This document shows positions 1 to 7,097 of a DNA stretch of 50,834 nt, piece after piece (positions within the stretch are counted from its first letter, which is position 1; the number at the start of each line of letters is the position of its first letter). This DNA comes from JBDHUJ01 sp039809105 (GTDB taxonomy: Bacteria; Patescibacteriota; Saccharimonadia; Saccharimonadales; UBA4665), in NCBI GenBank assembly GCA_039809105.1, contig JBDHUJ010000007.1:1-50834 (forward strand), read 5' to 3'. Position numbers and translations under genes: made by a program. Under the pieces are notes generated by a model, which searched no databases, had not been told where the DNA came from, and was given only the letters and a program-made list of their open reading frames with translations.

Positions 1-388
1 GGAATAGAGAAGGCTACGTTCTGTTCAAAGGTAGAGGGGGAAACGTCACTACTAGCAATGGGGCCCTTGCGGAACGCCTTACCGAAACACGCTCAGTCGG
101 CCGTGAACAAGCGGAAGTTATACGTACCGTCGCGAACAGCGTCAACAAACTCTCGAGCACAGAAAAAGGCCTCCGCGACACCGCCTCGTTCTTGCGCGAT
201 GCGCTAGGAGGCAACTACTCGCCCACAGAACTCGACGGGCGCCTAGAAGCGCGCAACGGAGTCGTAAGGAATAGAGAAGGCTACGTTCTGTTCAAAGGTA
301 GAGGGGGAAACGTCACTACTAGCAATGGGGCCCTTGCGGAACGCCTTACCGAAACACGCTCAGTCGGCCGTGAACAAGCGGAAGTTAT
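1..388 (+). repeat. 267-bp-period in-frame tandem repeat at window edge
   Basis: Bases 1-121 are identical to 268-388 and diverge at the next base (122 versus 389). The period of 267 bp equals 89 codons, so the repeat is in frame in the oxidoreductase gene. The exact match starts at base 1, so the window (perhaps a contig) begins inside a repeat and more copies may lie upstream. Confidence 0.9.
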
Positions 389-3300
389 TAAATACATTGC
401 AGACGCAACTAGGCAGAGGGCAGTTAAGTCACGCACCTCGCGAGCCGCGGAAGTAGCGCGCGAAATCGTACGGGACGGATTATCCGTACAGACAGTGGCC
501 GAACGCAGCAGGCAACTTGGACTCGACAACACTACCGCCAATGATTTTACGGCGTTGGCGAACTTCAAAGGCAAGATGCCGAATAGAGCAATCGACCGCG
601 GTATCGAAGCACTACTACTCACGGGCAACGATAAGGACATGCTGCGCCTGCTAGACGAACAGCGTAACAAGTACGCCGATATATCCGACTCGACAGAGAT
701 GCGGGCAGATATTACGACGCTCGAAACGTACATTCAAACAGCTCGGCGCATACGTATACGGAGCCGCTTCTGGCAACAGTCCGGCAGTGCCGAAGCAGCG
801 CTTGGCAGCCTAGAGGGTTACGAAGTCATCGACGATGCCGACAAGCAGCTCGTGCAGGAGCTACAAACCGAAGCGCTAGGAATCCGCCGTGACACCCTTA
901 TAGCCAGCATATACGAAAAAATCGGCCAAGACACTCCCGACTTTAGCGCGGCTGCCACCATGCTCGGCACCACTGCCAAAACCATTGAAACGCTCCGCGA
1001 CGAAAAGGGCGCACAACTTCTCTCTGTTTTAGCTAATTCAGTGTACCAAGGTGAGGTTAACCTATTTTTCGGTAACCTCGTAAAACAGCTGACTATAGAC
1101 CGGCAGAAAATCGCGAGCGTCGTCGCCCAACTCGATGAAGCGCCCATACGCCCAACCATTGCCGGGGTAGACTATTTTGCAAAATTTCAAACAGCCAAGG
1201 AGCAGTTCCTAGGCATCACCACCCGGCTAGACGCCTTTGCTTTCGAGGCTGAACTAGTCGAACTACGCAAACGGTTTATGAACGACCCTAACGTGCAAGG
1301 TTTAGTCCAAGAAATCGTCGATTTGCCAGGCGAAAGTCCTGAAAACAGCACCTTGCGCCAAAACCTATTAGACGAATTAGCCCTTATAACCACCGCTCGG
1401 CGGGGTATCGACCCTGGCCGCTTTGCATTGCTCAAGGAAGTCGAAGTCGAAGGCTTGCGCGCACGCCGACCCGAACAGCGAACGGATATCGACCTGGCCG
1501 AACCAATTCGCGAGCGCAATATTGTAGCGGTCAGAAACCTAGTCCGGCGCTTCGAAGGAAATGTTATGCCTTTGTTCGAAGCGCTTCGTGGCGGCTTTGG
1601 CGGTGAAGCCCTAGTAGGTAAATATGTCTCGGGGAACGTTCATGGCAGAAACGGCAATCGTGACGCATATGTACAGCGCGCCGATGCACTGAAGGCACAG
1701 CGCGACCTGAGCGATATCGAGCGAGCCTACCTGGATTCGGTGCAGCTTTTGACCGTCTTTAACCCTCATCTCGTAGCATTAGTACGCGAGCGGCCAGAGC
1801 TAACCTCGTTGTATCTCGAGGAACACTTTACATCGCTTGACGCATTCACCAAGGAAAATCTAACACCAGGCACCTATGTCCCGATTTTGCAGATTGGCCT
1901 GGGCCCAAACGGCATGGCAGCAGCCGGTGAACTGAATCGGAGCAACCCCGAACTTGCCGCTCAAGCACTCTACGTCGATGCAGGCAAATTACCGGGCGGT
2001 CCTTTTGCGGTCGCCAAGGGCCTTTCATGGGAGCTCAACAGCGCCAACAGCATTAGTAATACTACGAACACCATGCCCGATTTGCTGCCGGCCGACGAAA
2101 AGGGTATTTCTGTACGGTCATACGGAAGCCCCTTGGTAGCCTATCCGGGCGAGCGAAATGAAGGTTCAGACGTACGGCAAGGCAGCATCAACGTCACCGT
2201 CGACTACTTGCCCAACCCCGATAACATCTCCACAAAGCGTTACCCGACCAATGTAGACCTGGCCCGTATCTTGCAGCTCCAAGCGGCTATGCTTGTCGAC
2301 AATACTATGCTCTCGACTCGTGTTGTCGGCGTAAGCCCGGTTAGCGATGGGCAACCCGGCAACAAGCAGGTCACTTTGGAATATCAGACACCAGAAGGGG
2401 GAACAATCACTACCTACGTCCGAACGGACGCCATAGTGGTCGCAAGCGGCCTAGGTGAACCGAACTACGGCTTAAACCTACCCGGGTCACAAGCAGAAAA
2501 AGTCCTTTTAAGCGACAAGCGAGCTGCCGACGGATTCCCACGCCTCACCGATACTATCGGCGCTTTCGAAGCCCTTTCAAGCCCCGAAGGTGAACCAGCT
2601 TCGCCCAAAGGTACGATTGCTATTTATGGGGGTGGCAACTCGGCCGACGTACTTATCGAATACCTCGGACGCCAATTTGAAAGCGGTAACCCAAACCTGA
2701 ACGGCATAAGCAAAGTATATGTTGTTACCAATGCTCCGCTAAGCCAGCGGCCACGTTATGCTCAAATTAACGACCTTAAGTCGCGCAACGGCCAACCGAG
2801 CTTCTTGGAGCTCGTGACAGCTCGCGTCAATGATGTCCGTGAGAATAGCGAGGGCAAGCTTGAGTTAGTCGATGGGAACGGCAATCCGCTCCAAGTCGGT
2901 CGCAACGGCGGCACGAAAGTGCTTCAGGCAGACCATATCATTGCGGCCAGCGGATTCAGGCCTATACTGGACAACGTATTTGCAGATTTGCTTACCAGTG
3001 GCGAAAGTCTCGACCGTCGTAAAGGCCTGGGAAAAGTATCGCTGCCTTCGAACCCTGGGTTCAGTATTGCTGATGAGCTACTGGGCGACCGGGATGTAGT
3101 AATCGTCGGCACCGGCTCACGGGCTGATTTTAAGAACCCAAACAAGTTAGGTCAGTTGCCTGACTTGGCTCGTGAAGCGCTGCTGCGAAATGGCGCTGAA
3201 AATGCGGTAGCCATTGGTTTCCGTACACCAGACACCCGAGCAGCAGTACGAATCAAATTTGCCGGCAAAAGCTTCGCTCCATCCGGACTGCCGCTGCCAC

Positions 3301-3788
3301 AAAGCCGCGTAGCCGTAAATACGACCGGCCCCGAGCTAGGGCCCCAAACCGAGAGCAGTATCGAGCTGCCAATGGTCAAACTCCCCAGCCTTCCACCCAC
3401 GCGGCGTGATGTCGACGCCGATTCTGATACGTTGAGCGCGCTACTACTCGGTTCGATTCCACAAGTCGAATTACAAAAGAACGATGCCAGGATTTCGGCC
3501 GACGACCCGCTTTTCAATCGTACGTACTTGGTAGGGCTGAAGTTCAATGAGAAGGAATCAACCTTCTCGCTCAGCGGAGATATCAGCACCGCCCCCGAAC
3601 AGCTGCGACAGATAGTTATCGACGCGGCAGCAAACCCCTATTTCCAGGCATACGCGCTGAAAGCCCTGCGCGGACGAAGGGTCAACCGCGGCATAGAAAT
3701 TTCATTGGCGTTCAACCGTGGCCGCTTGCAGTTCCGCGACCCTGGTGAAGGTAAGGGCAAGGGCCGTACTTTCGTAGAGGTCTTGTAG
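3..3788 (+). CDS. Giant FAD/NAD(P)-binding oxidoreductase, 5'-partial
   Basis: The reading frame is open from base 3, so the gene begins upstream of the window; 1,261 residues are visible (residue 1 = base 3). The first ~600 residues are charged, mostly helix-forming, with no recognised domain, and begin with a tandem repeat of 89 residues. A Rossmann FAD-binding motif GLGPNG lies near residues 632-637, a second dinucleotide motif GGGNSAD near 876-882, and an ASGFRP segment near 981-987 resembling the ATG motif of flavin monooxygenases and disulfide-type oxidoreductases. I infer a two-dinucleotide-binding flavoprotein, possibly N-hydroxylating or FMO-like; the substrate is unknown. The long N-terminal extension is unlike typical 400-600 residue members. 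The stop is TAG at 3786-3788, followed by an independent promoter for the next gene. Confidence 0.75.
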   Translation, partial: NREGYVLFKGRGGNVTTSNGALAERLTETRSVGREQAEVIRTVANSVNKLSSTEKGLRDTASFLRDALGGNYSPTELDGRLEARNGVVRNREGYVLFKGRGGNVTTSNGALAERLTETRSVGREQAEVIKYIADATRQRAVKSRTSRAAEVAREIVRDGLSVQTVAERSRQLGLDNTTANDFTALANFKGKMPNRAIDRGIEALLLTGNDKDMLRLLDEQRNKYADISDSTEMRADITTLETYIQTARRIRIRSRFWQQSGSAEAALGSLEGYEVIDDADKQLVQELQTEALGIRRDTLIASIYEKIGQDTPDFSAAATMLGTTAKTIETLRDEKGAQLLSVLANSVYQGEVNLFFGNLVKQLTIDRQKIASVVAQLDEAPIRPTIAGVDYFAKFQTAKEQFLGITTRLDAFAFEAELVELRKRFMNDPNVQGLVQEIVDLPGESPENSTLRQNLLDELALITTARRGIDPGRFALLKEVEVEGLRARRPEQRTDIDLAEPIRERNIVAVRNLVRRFEGNVMPLFEALRGGFGGEALVGKYVSGNVHGRNGNRDAYVQRADALKAQRDLSDIERAYLDSVQLLTVFNPHLVALVRERPELTSLYLEEHFTSLDAFTKENLTPGTYVPILQIGLGPNGMAAAGELNRSNPELAAQALYVDAGKLPGGPFAVAKGLSWELNSANSISNTTNTMPDLLPADEKGISVRSYGSPLVAYPGERNEGSDVRQGSINVTVDYLPNPDNISTKRYPTNVDLARILQLQAAMLVDNTMLSTRVVGVSPVSDGQPGNKQVTLEYQTPEGGTITTYVRTDAIVVASGLGEPNYGLNLPGSQAEKVLLSDKRAADGFPRLTDTIGAFEALSSPEGEPASPKGTIAIYGGGNSADVLIEYLGRQFESGNPNLNGISKVYVVTNAPLSQRPRYAQINDLKSRNGQPSFLELVTARVNDVRENSEGKLELVDGNGNPLQVGRNGGTKVLQADHIIAASGFRPILDNVFADLLTSGESLDRRKGLGKVSLPSNPGFSIADELLGDRDVVIVGTGSRADFKNPNKLGQLPDLAREALLRNGAENAVAIGFRTPDTRAAVRIKFAGKSFAPSGLPLPQSRVAVNTTGPELGPQTESSIELPMVKLPSLPPTRRDVDADSDTLSALLLGSIPQVELQKNDARISADDPLFNRTYLVGLKFNEKESTFSLSGDISTAPEQLRQIVIDAAANPYFQAYALKALRGRRVNRGIEISLAFNRGRLQFRDPGEGKGKGRTFVEVL

Positions 3789-3907
3789 GCAGCCCGCACT
3801 TAGCGTTATAGGGGCCGCTTGCGTGTCACAAAATCCGTCATATGACAAGAAATGTGGCACACAAGCAAAGGACGCCTTAGACCGAAAATCGCAGAGGACC
3901 GAAAAAG

Positions 3908-3916
3908 TGGTATAAT
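3908..3916 (+). promoter_or_regulatory. Extended -10 promoter of CAP gene
   Basis: TGG followed by TATAAT (3911-3916), a perfect extended -10. No good -35 is seen. Transcription should start near 3923, giving a leader of about 60 nt. Confidence 0.6.
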
Positions 3917-3984
3917 ACTAATGTTTTCATGACATAGACAAGGTTTTCACGACCATAAAAACAAAAAAGAAAACACCGAAACGA

Positions 3985-4764
3985 TTGCTTTTTCTGCAGA
4001 GCAGACGCGCCGTACTCATCGCGGTAGCGTTAGTTGTGGGTGGCACCGCCGCGGTCGCCAGCGGCCAGCAGCTGTACAAGATGGCCAGCAAAAGTAACAA
4101 GCCCACCGGTACCACCCAAACTACCGGCAGCGGCGCGACAGGTAGCAGCGGCGGCACAGCGGCCAAGCAGCCGGACACACCGAAAGCAGCAGACATCGCA
4201 CCGGCTCCGACGGCCACCACGCCGGCAGTGACCACACCAGCCCCCCAGCCAGTCGCAACACCGAAAACCACCGCGCCGGCTCCGACGCCAGTCCCGACAC
4301 CAACACCCGCACCCGCCCCAACTCCCACGCCGGCTCCGACCGGCAGCGAATACGCCACCGAGGCGGAATGTCCCGGCCAATCGGACGTAAATGCCACCAC
4401 GACGGTGCTGGTATGTCTGACCAGCCATGCTCGCGTTTACAACGGCTTCAGCGCCATCAGCGCCAACGCCAACCTTATGACATCGGCCGCGCACAAAGCG
4501 ACCGACATACAGAGCTGCGGCTTCAGCCACACCGCCTGCGGCCGCGCCTTCGGCTACTGGATAACCACCGATGGCTATACTGCGGGCTGCTACGCCGAAA
4601 ACATCGCCCAGGGGCAGCAAACACCCCTCGCCGTCTTTACCGCCTGGATGAATTCCCCAGGACACCACGACAACATAATGCACGCCAGCTACCGCGACAT
4701 CGGCGTCGCGTACCTAGCCAACAGCGGCAGCCCCATCTGGGTCATGCACCTCGGCGGCTGCTAA
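3985..4764 (+). CDS. Secreted or membrane-anchored CAP-domain protein
   Basis: A TTG start gives a 259-residue protein with an N-terminal hydrophobic segment (about residues 9-25, VLIAVALVVGGTAAVAS) that should act as signal peptide or anchor. A Pro/Thr/Ala-rich linker follows (about 40-120), then a C-terminal CAP/SCP domain of the bacterial YkwD type with helix-cysteine pattern, AENIAQG, WMNSPGHHDNIM and a C-terminal IWVMHLGGC. Family members are extracellular; the bacterial role is poorly defined (cell-wall or lipid binding). The start is uncertain: no Shine-Dalgarno is visible and the only in-frame alternatives upstream are non-standard codons. The last 25 nt of the gene, including the stop, are duplicated at 5627-5651. 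Confidence 0.8.
   Translation: MLFLQSRRAVLIAVALVVGGTAAVASGQQLYKMASKSNKPTGTTQTTGSGATGSSGGTAAKQPDTPKAADIAPAPTATTPAVTTPAPQPVATPKTTAPAPTPVPTPTPAPAPTPTPAPTGSEYATEAECPGQSDVNATTTVLVCLTSHARVYNGFSAISANANLMTSAAHKATDIQSCGFSHTACGRAFGYWITTDGYTAGCYAENIAQGQQTPLAVFTAWMNSPGHHDNIMHASYRDIGVAYLANSGSPIWVMHLGGC
4740..4764 (+). repeat. Left copy of 25-bp direct repeat (CAP gene 3' end)
   Basis: Identical over 25 nt to 5627-5651, 887 bp downstream. It covers the last seven sense codons and the TAA of the CAP gene. Similarity continues imperfectly through the following ~25 nt, up to the TTGCA that serves as -35 element of the next gene in both copies. Confidence 0.9.
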
Positions 4765-4785
4765 CACGTCAAAATAACACGATGC

Positions 4786-4814
4786 TTGCAATTTGACATT
4801 TTTGCACGTATAGT
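4786..4814 (+). promoter_or_regulatory. Leaderless promoter of methyltransferase gene
   Basis: -35 TTGCAA (4786-4791), 17-nt spacer, -10 TATAGT (4809-4814), then 7 nt to the ATG at 4822. The predicted transcription start coincides with the start codon. Confidence 0.65.
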
Positions 4815-4821
4815 TTTGTAA

Positions 4822-5610
4822 ATGCCAAATCGACTTCTCGAAATCGGGGCTGGCGACAATCCAGCCATCCAAAACCCTGGCACTATTTTTAGCGCCGAAG
4901 ACATCGACTACCTTGCGATTGACGCCAAAAGAATCAGCACTATGGTCGTTTACGATAGATATGAACCCCTTAGTAATGAATATTATGACACTGCATGTAT
5001 CGGCGCCATGTCTGCGTTGCCTTATAAGAACGAGGCTTTTAGGCGTGTCATCATGAAAAGTGTTATCGGGGAGTACAGCTTAAGCTTCCTACGCACGAAA
5101 GACCCCCAAACACAGGGTATACGTTCTCGACAGACTCTTGCCGAAACCCTTGAAGGTTTTTCGGAAGTCTTCCGCGTCTTGGAACCAGGTGGGCAAGTCG
5201 TGATATCCGAAGAAGATACGCCCGCCGACCATACACAGCTAGTTAGACGCCTATCGAAAGTAGGATTCTCGGGCTTGACGACCATTCCCTATAATCAGCG
5301 GCTATTCCAACCCGGTCTCGGCCGATATGACCAGCGCAGTGATATATTCCCCACCTGGGACATGCCAGAACCATCTTTTTCGCACGCAGATCAAAATTGG
5401 CTGAATGCCAGAGGCACTTACTGGGGACTCAGGAATAGGAATGACCCTCTGGCCCGATTAGGCCGTGTTAACCATGTTGCCGAAAATTACTATGAACACA
5501 GCTACATATTGACCGCCTGTAAGCCCGCCAACGAAAATCAAATTGACGTGGCAGACACTGGCCGGGGAGTGCTTCTCGCCTCGGCCCATCAGGCATACGC
5601 CCAGCTATAA
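4822..5610 (+). CDS. SAM-dependent methyltransferase-like protein
   Basis: This 262-residue protein opens with LLEIGAGDNPA (about residues 5-15), a class I methyltransferase motif I (SAM-binding glycine loop). An acidic strand end (YLAIDAKR) follows at about 30-37, and a segment EVFRVLEPGGQVVISEED at about 115-132 typical of motifs IV-VI of the Methyltransf_11 type. The C-terminal ~120 residues are unassigned; substrate unknown. It has its own leaderless promoter and no Shine-Dalgarno. The gene sits between two copies of the CAP gene 3' end, looks visibly more AT-rich than its neighbours, and is best read as an inserted cassette. Identity as a methyltransferase-fold protein is fairly secure; activity is inferred. 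Confidence 0.65.
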   Translation: MPNRLLEIGAGDNPAIQNPGTIFSAEDIDYLAIDAKRISTMVVYDRYEPLSNEYYDTACIGAMSALPYKNEAFRRVIMKSVIGEYSLSFLRTKDPQTQGIRSRQTLAETLEGFSEVFRVLEPGGQVVISEEDTPADHTQLVRRLSKVGFSGLTTIPYNQRLFQPGLGRYDQRSDIFPTWDMPEPSFSHADQNWLNARGTYWGLRNRNDPLARLGRVNHVAENYYEHSYILTACKPANENQIDVADTGRGVLLASAHQAYAQL

Positions 5611-5626
5611 GCAAGCAGCGTAGTTA

Positions 5627-5651
5627 GGTCATGCACCTCGGCGGCTGCTAA
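5627..5651 (+). repeat. Right copy of 25-bp direct repeat
   Basis: Exact copy of 4740-4764. It encodes the tail VMHLGGC-stop of the CAP protein but is not attached to a CAP gene, so it is a footprint of duplication or insertion. Confidence 0.9.
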
Positions 5652-5666
5652 AACACGTAAAAACAC

Positions 5667-5695
5667 TTGCATTAGAGGGAGTACGGGCGCATACT
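5667..5695 (+). promoter_or_regulatory. Promoter of toxin-antitoxin operon
   Basis: -35 TTGCAT (5667-5672), 17-nt spacer, -10 CATACT (5690-5695). The -35 lies in the duplicated region, so this promoter and that of the methyltransferase gene share ancestry upstream of the spacer. Confidence 0.6.
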
Positions 5696-5699
5696 CAGT

Positions 5700-5723
5700 A
5701 ATGTACGTTTGGGATGTACATTT
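5700..5723 (+). promoter_or_regulatory. Candidate antitoxin operator
   Basis: ATGTAC (5701-5706) and the palindrome ATGTACAT (5714-5721) form an inverted-repeat pair across the predicted transcription start. Phd/YefM-type antitoxins commonly repress their own operon by binding such palindromes; binding here is inferred. Confidence 0.4.
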
Positions 5724-5739
5724 GAAAGGAACATTATGA
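5701..5739 (+). CDS. Possible 12-residue leaderless upstream ORF
   Basis: ATG at 5701 lies 5 nt after the -10 hexamer and starts the frame MYVWDVHLKGTL, ending in TGA at 5737-5739. That stop overlaps the antitoxin ATG (5736-5738) as ATGA, the geometry of translational coupling. It is too short to judge by composition; it may be chance. Confidence 0.3.
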   Translation: MYVWDVHLKGTL

Positions 5740-5999
5740 GTAAATTATCCGTACAGTCGGTCGGCGCAACCGTTATGCGCAACAACATGTCAGACGTCCT
5801 GGACGCCGTCGACGACTCGCGCAATATCATGCTGATAAAACGGCGCAACCGCACCGATGCCGCGCTGGTCAACGTAGAGCTCCTCGAAGACCTGCTCGCC
5901 CTCCGCGACAAACAATACGTCCGCAGCATACGCGAAGCCCGGGCAGAGGCGGCCCGCGGAGAACTGTCCAGTCTCGAAGATACTTTCGGTGCCTTGTAA
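5736..5999 (+). CDS. Phd/YefM-like antitoxin
   Basis: An 87-residue protein. The N-terminal half (SVGATVMRNNMSDVLDAV) resembles the DNA-binding dimerisation part of Phd/YefM antitoxins, and the C-terminal half is charged and helical as expected for toxin binding. The start at 5736 is preceded by AAAGGA (5725-5730) with 5-nt spacing. A longer version from 5709 is possible but less likely. The gene precedes a RelE/ParE-fold toxin by 29 nt. In this pair the antitoxin would neutralise the toxin and autoregulate. The family call rests on motif pattern and context. Confidence 0.7.
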   Translation: MSKLSVQSVGATVMRNNMSDVLDAVDDSRNIMLIKRRNRTDAALVNVELLEDLLALRDKQYVRSIREARAEAARGELSSLEDTFGAL

Positions 6000-6021
6000 C
6001 AAATTGGTACTCTGGTACAAT
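5994..6021 (+). promoter_or_regulatory. Internal leaderless promoter of toxin gene
   Basis: -35 TTGTAA (5994-5999), overlapping the antitoxin stop; 16-nt spacer; extended -10 TGG-TACAAT (6016-6021); then 7 nt to the toxin ATG at 6029. Confidence 0.5.
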
Positions 6022-6028
6022 TCCTGGC

Positions 6029-6292
6029 ATGCGCTACCGAATCCTGTTCACGCCGACAGCACAGAAAGATATCCGCAAACTCGACGCCGTAGTCAAAAAG
6101 CGTATCCGCAGTAAGCTCGAGTACTTCCTTGCCTCCGAAGACCCGCTCCAGTTCGCGAGCAGCCTGGTAAACAGCGACGACGGCCAGTACCGCTGGAGAG
6201 TCGGCAATTACCGGGTCGTGTTCGATGTCCATAGGCACGACATCGTTATCCTCCGCGTCCAACACCGCTCAGAAGTCTATAAGAACAAATGA
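6029..6292 (+). CDS. RelE/ParE-superfamily toxin
   Basis: An 87-residue basic protein beginning RYRILFTPTAQKDIRKLD, the usual first strand and helix of RelE/YoeB/ParE toxins. It ends with YRWRVGNYRVVFDVHRHDIVILRV, the conserved beta-sheet with the RVGxYRVxF core. RelE-type members cleave mRNA on the ribosome and ParE members poison gyrase; the sequence favours the RelE side but does not settle it. It forms the second gene of the TA pair and may also have its own promoter. Confidence 0.8.
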   Translation: MRYRILFTPTAQKDIRKLDAVVKKRIRSKLEYFLASEDPLQFASSLVNSDDGQYRWRVGNYRVVFDVHRHDIVILRVQHRSEVYKNK

Positions 6293-6668
6293 CCATAGGG
6301 CTGCCTTATACAACTGCACCATTTTGCGTAAGTCCTATTAAGGTTGGAGGCAAACGGCCACCGCGCGATTCTGGTTGCTAAGACTATTTTTACAACGGTG
6401 TGGGGAACAACGGTCAGCGACTTTTCTGTACCGAAGTGCGCTGCGCGACGGAGCAAAAACAGACATGTAATATAGCTTACATACAGCCATTTTTGGGTTT
6501 GGTAGGCTGCCAGAATGAAACGATTTTACGACGACATTTACCGCCCCCACGGCACCCCGGATGGCGAGGTTATAGAATGTGACCGCAGGGTGTGACAAGC
6601 CCGGCTTTAATTCCATTGTAAAAGCATAAGTGTTATACTTTGGCTGTAAAAGGTACGAAAACCAACAT
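6293..6668. other. Intergenic region, no supported gene
   Basis: 376 bp between the toxin gene and the next operon. It holds only short open frames, including a 26-codon frame at 6515-6595 without Shine-Dalgarno. An extended -10 (TGT-TATACT, 6631-6639) near the right end should drive the downstream pair. No tRNA or clear terminator seen. Confidence 0.5.
6631..6639 (+). promoter_or_regulatory. Extended -10 of helical-protein/GH15 operon
   Basis: TGT followed by TATACT (6634-6639). Predicted start near 6646, about 23 nt before the ATG at 6669, with AAAAGG at 6648-6653 in the leader. Confidence 0.5.
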
Positions 6669-7097
6669 ATGATTAAAAAACAGTCCGACGACCCAGATGT
6701 AGTACAGGCAGCGAGCGAAGCGCTGGAAATTGTTGCCGATGTACTTGGTGCGCTACCACCGGCAGAAACCTTCGACTACGGCGGCCACAACTTGAAGCTG
6801 GGTGAGTACGATGTCTGCACGCAGTGCACCACGCCCATCGCCGAAGCTCAAGCCGCAGAAAAGGCATTGCGCGAAGCGGCGGAGCAGCACGAGGATGGCA
6901 CCATCCGCGAGCACCTCGAACTCGCCGCACAGCTGTTCCACGCCGAAGCCGAAGCCGCTACCATCCGCGCCGAGTTTCACAATGGCCACAACACCGAAAA
7001 GATTCTGAACAAACTGTTGGCGCATGAGTATGAACGCCACGTCGGCGAAAGCTACGACCACAGCCACCACAAAGACCTAAACGAGGTCGCACTGTAA
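6669..7097 (+). CDS. Small helical protein, unknown function
   Basis: 142 residues, start ATG at 6669 (a GTG at 6630 lies inside the promoter and is rejected). The middle has a CTQC pair (about residues 50-53), then long Ala/Glu-rich helices and a His-rich C-terminus (HVGESYDHSHHKDL), hinting at metal binding. No signal peptide or membrane segment. The stop TAA shares its last A with the ATG of the GH15-like gene, so the two are translationally coupled and probably act together. I do not recognise the family. Confidence 0.65.
   Translation: MIKKQSDDPDVVQAASEALEIVADVLGALPPAETFDYGGHNLKLGEYDVCTQCTTPIAEAQAAEKALREAAEQHEDGTIREHLELAAQLFHAEAEAATIRAEFHNGHNTEKILNKLLAHEYERHVGESYDHSHHKDLNEVAL

Noticed and set aside
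1..3788. TGA or TAG recoding as in some CPR bacteria
   Set aside because: TAA, TAG and TGA all end well-defined genes here, and no conserved domain is interrupted by an in-frame stop.
4030..4683. Long open frames on the minus strand opposite the CAP gene
   Set aside because: They mirror a Pro/Thr-rich, GC-rich coding strand; composition is Gly/Arg/Cys-rich nonsense, with no start signals.
4740..5651. Integron or transposon
   Set aside because: Direct repeats are coding-end duplicates; there is no integrase, transposase, attC fold or inverted ends.
6515..6595. 26-codon ORF MKRFYDDIYRPHGTPDGEVI...
   Set aside because: No Shine-Dalgarno and no -10 at leaderless spacing; not distinguishable from chance.
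6338..6616. 92-codon minus-strand frame in intergenic region
   Set aside because: Mixed composition without start signals and opposite to the promoter region of the next operon.
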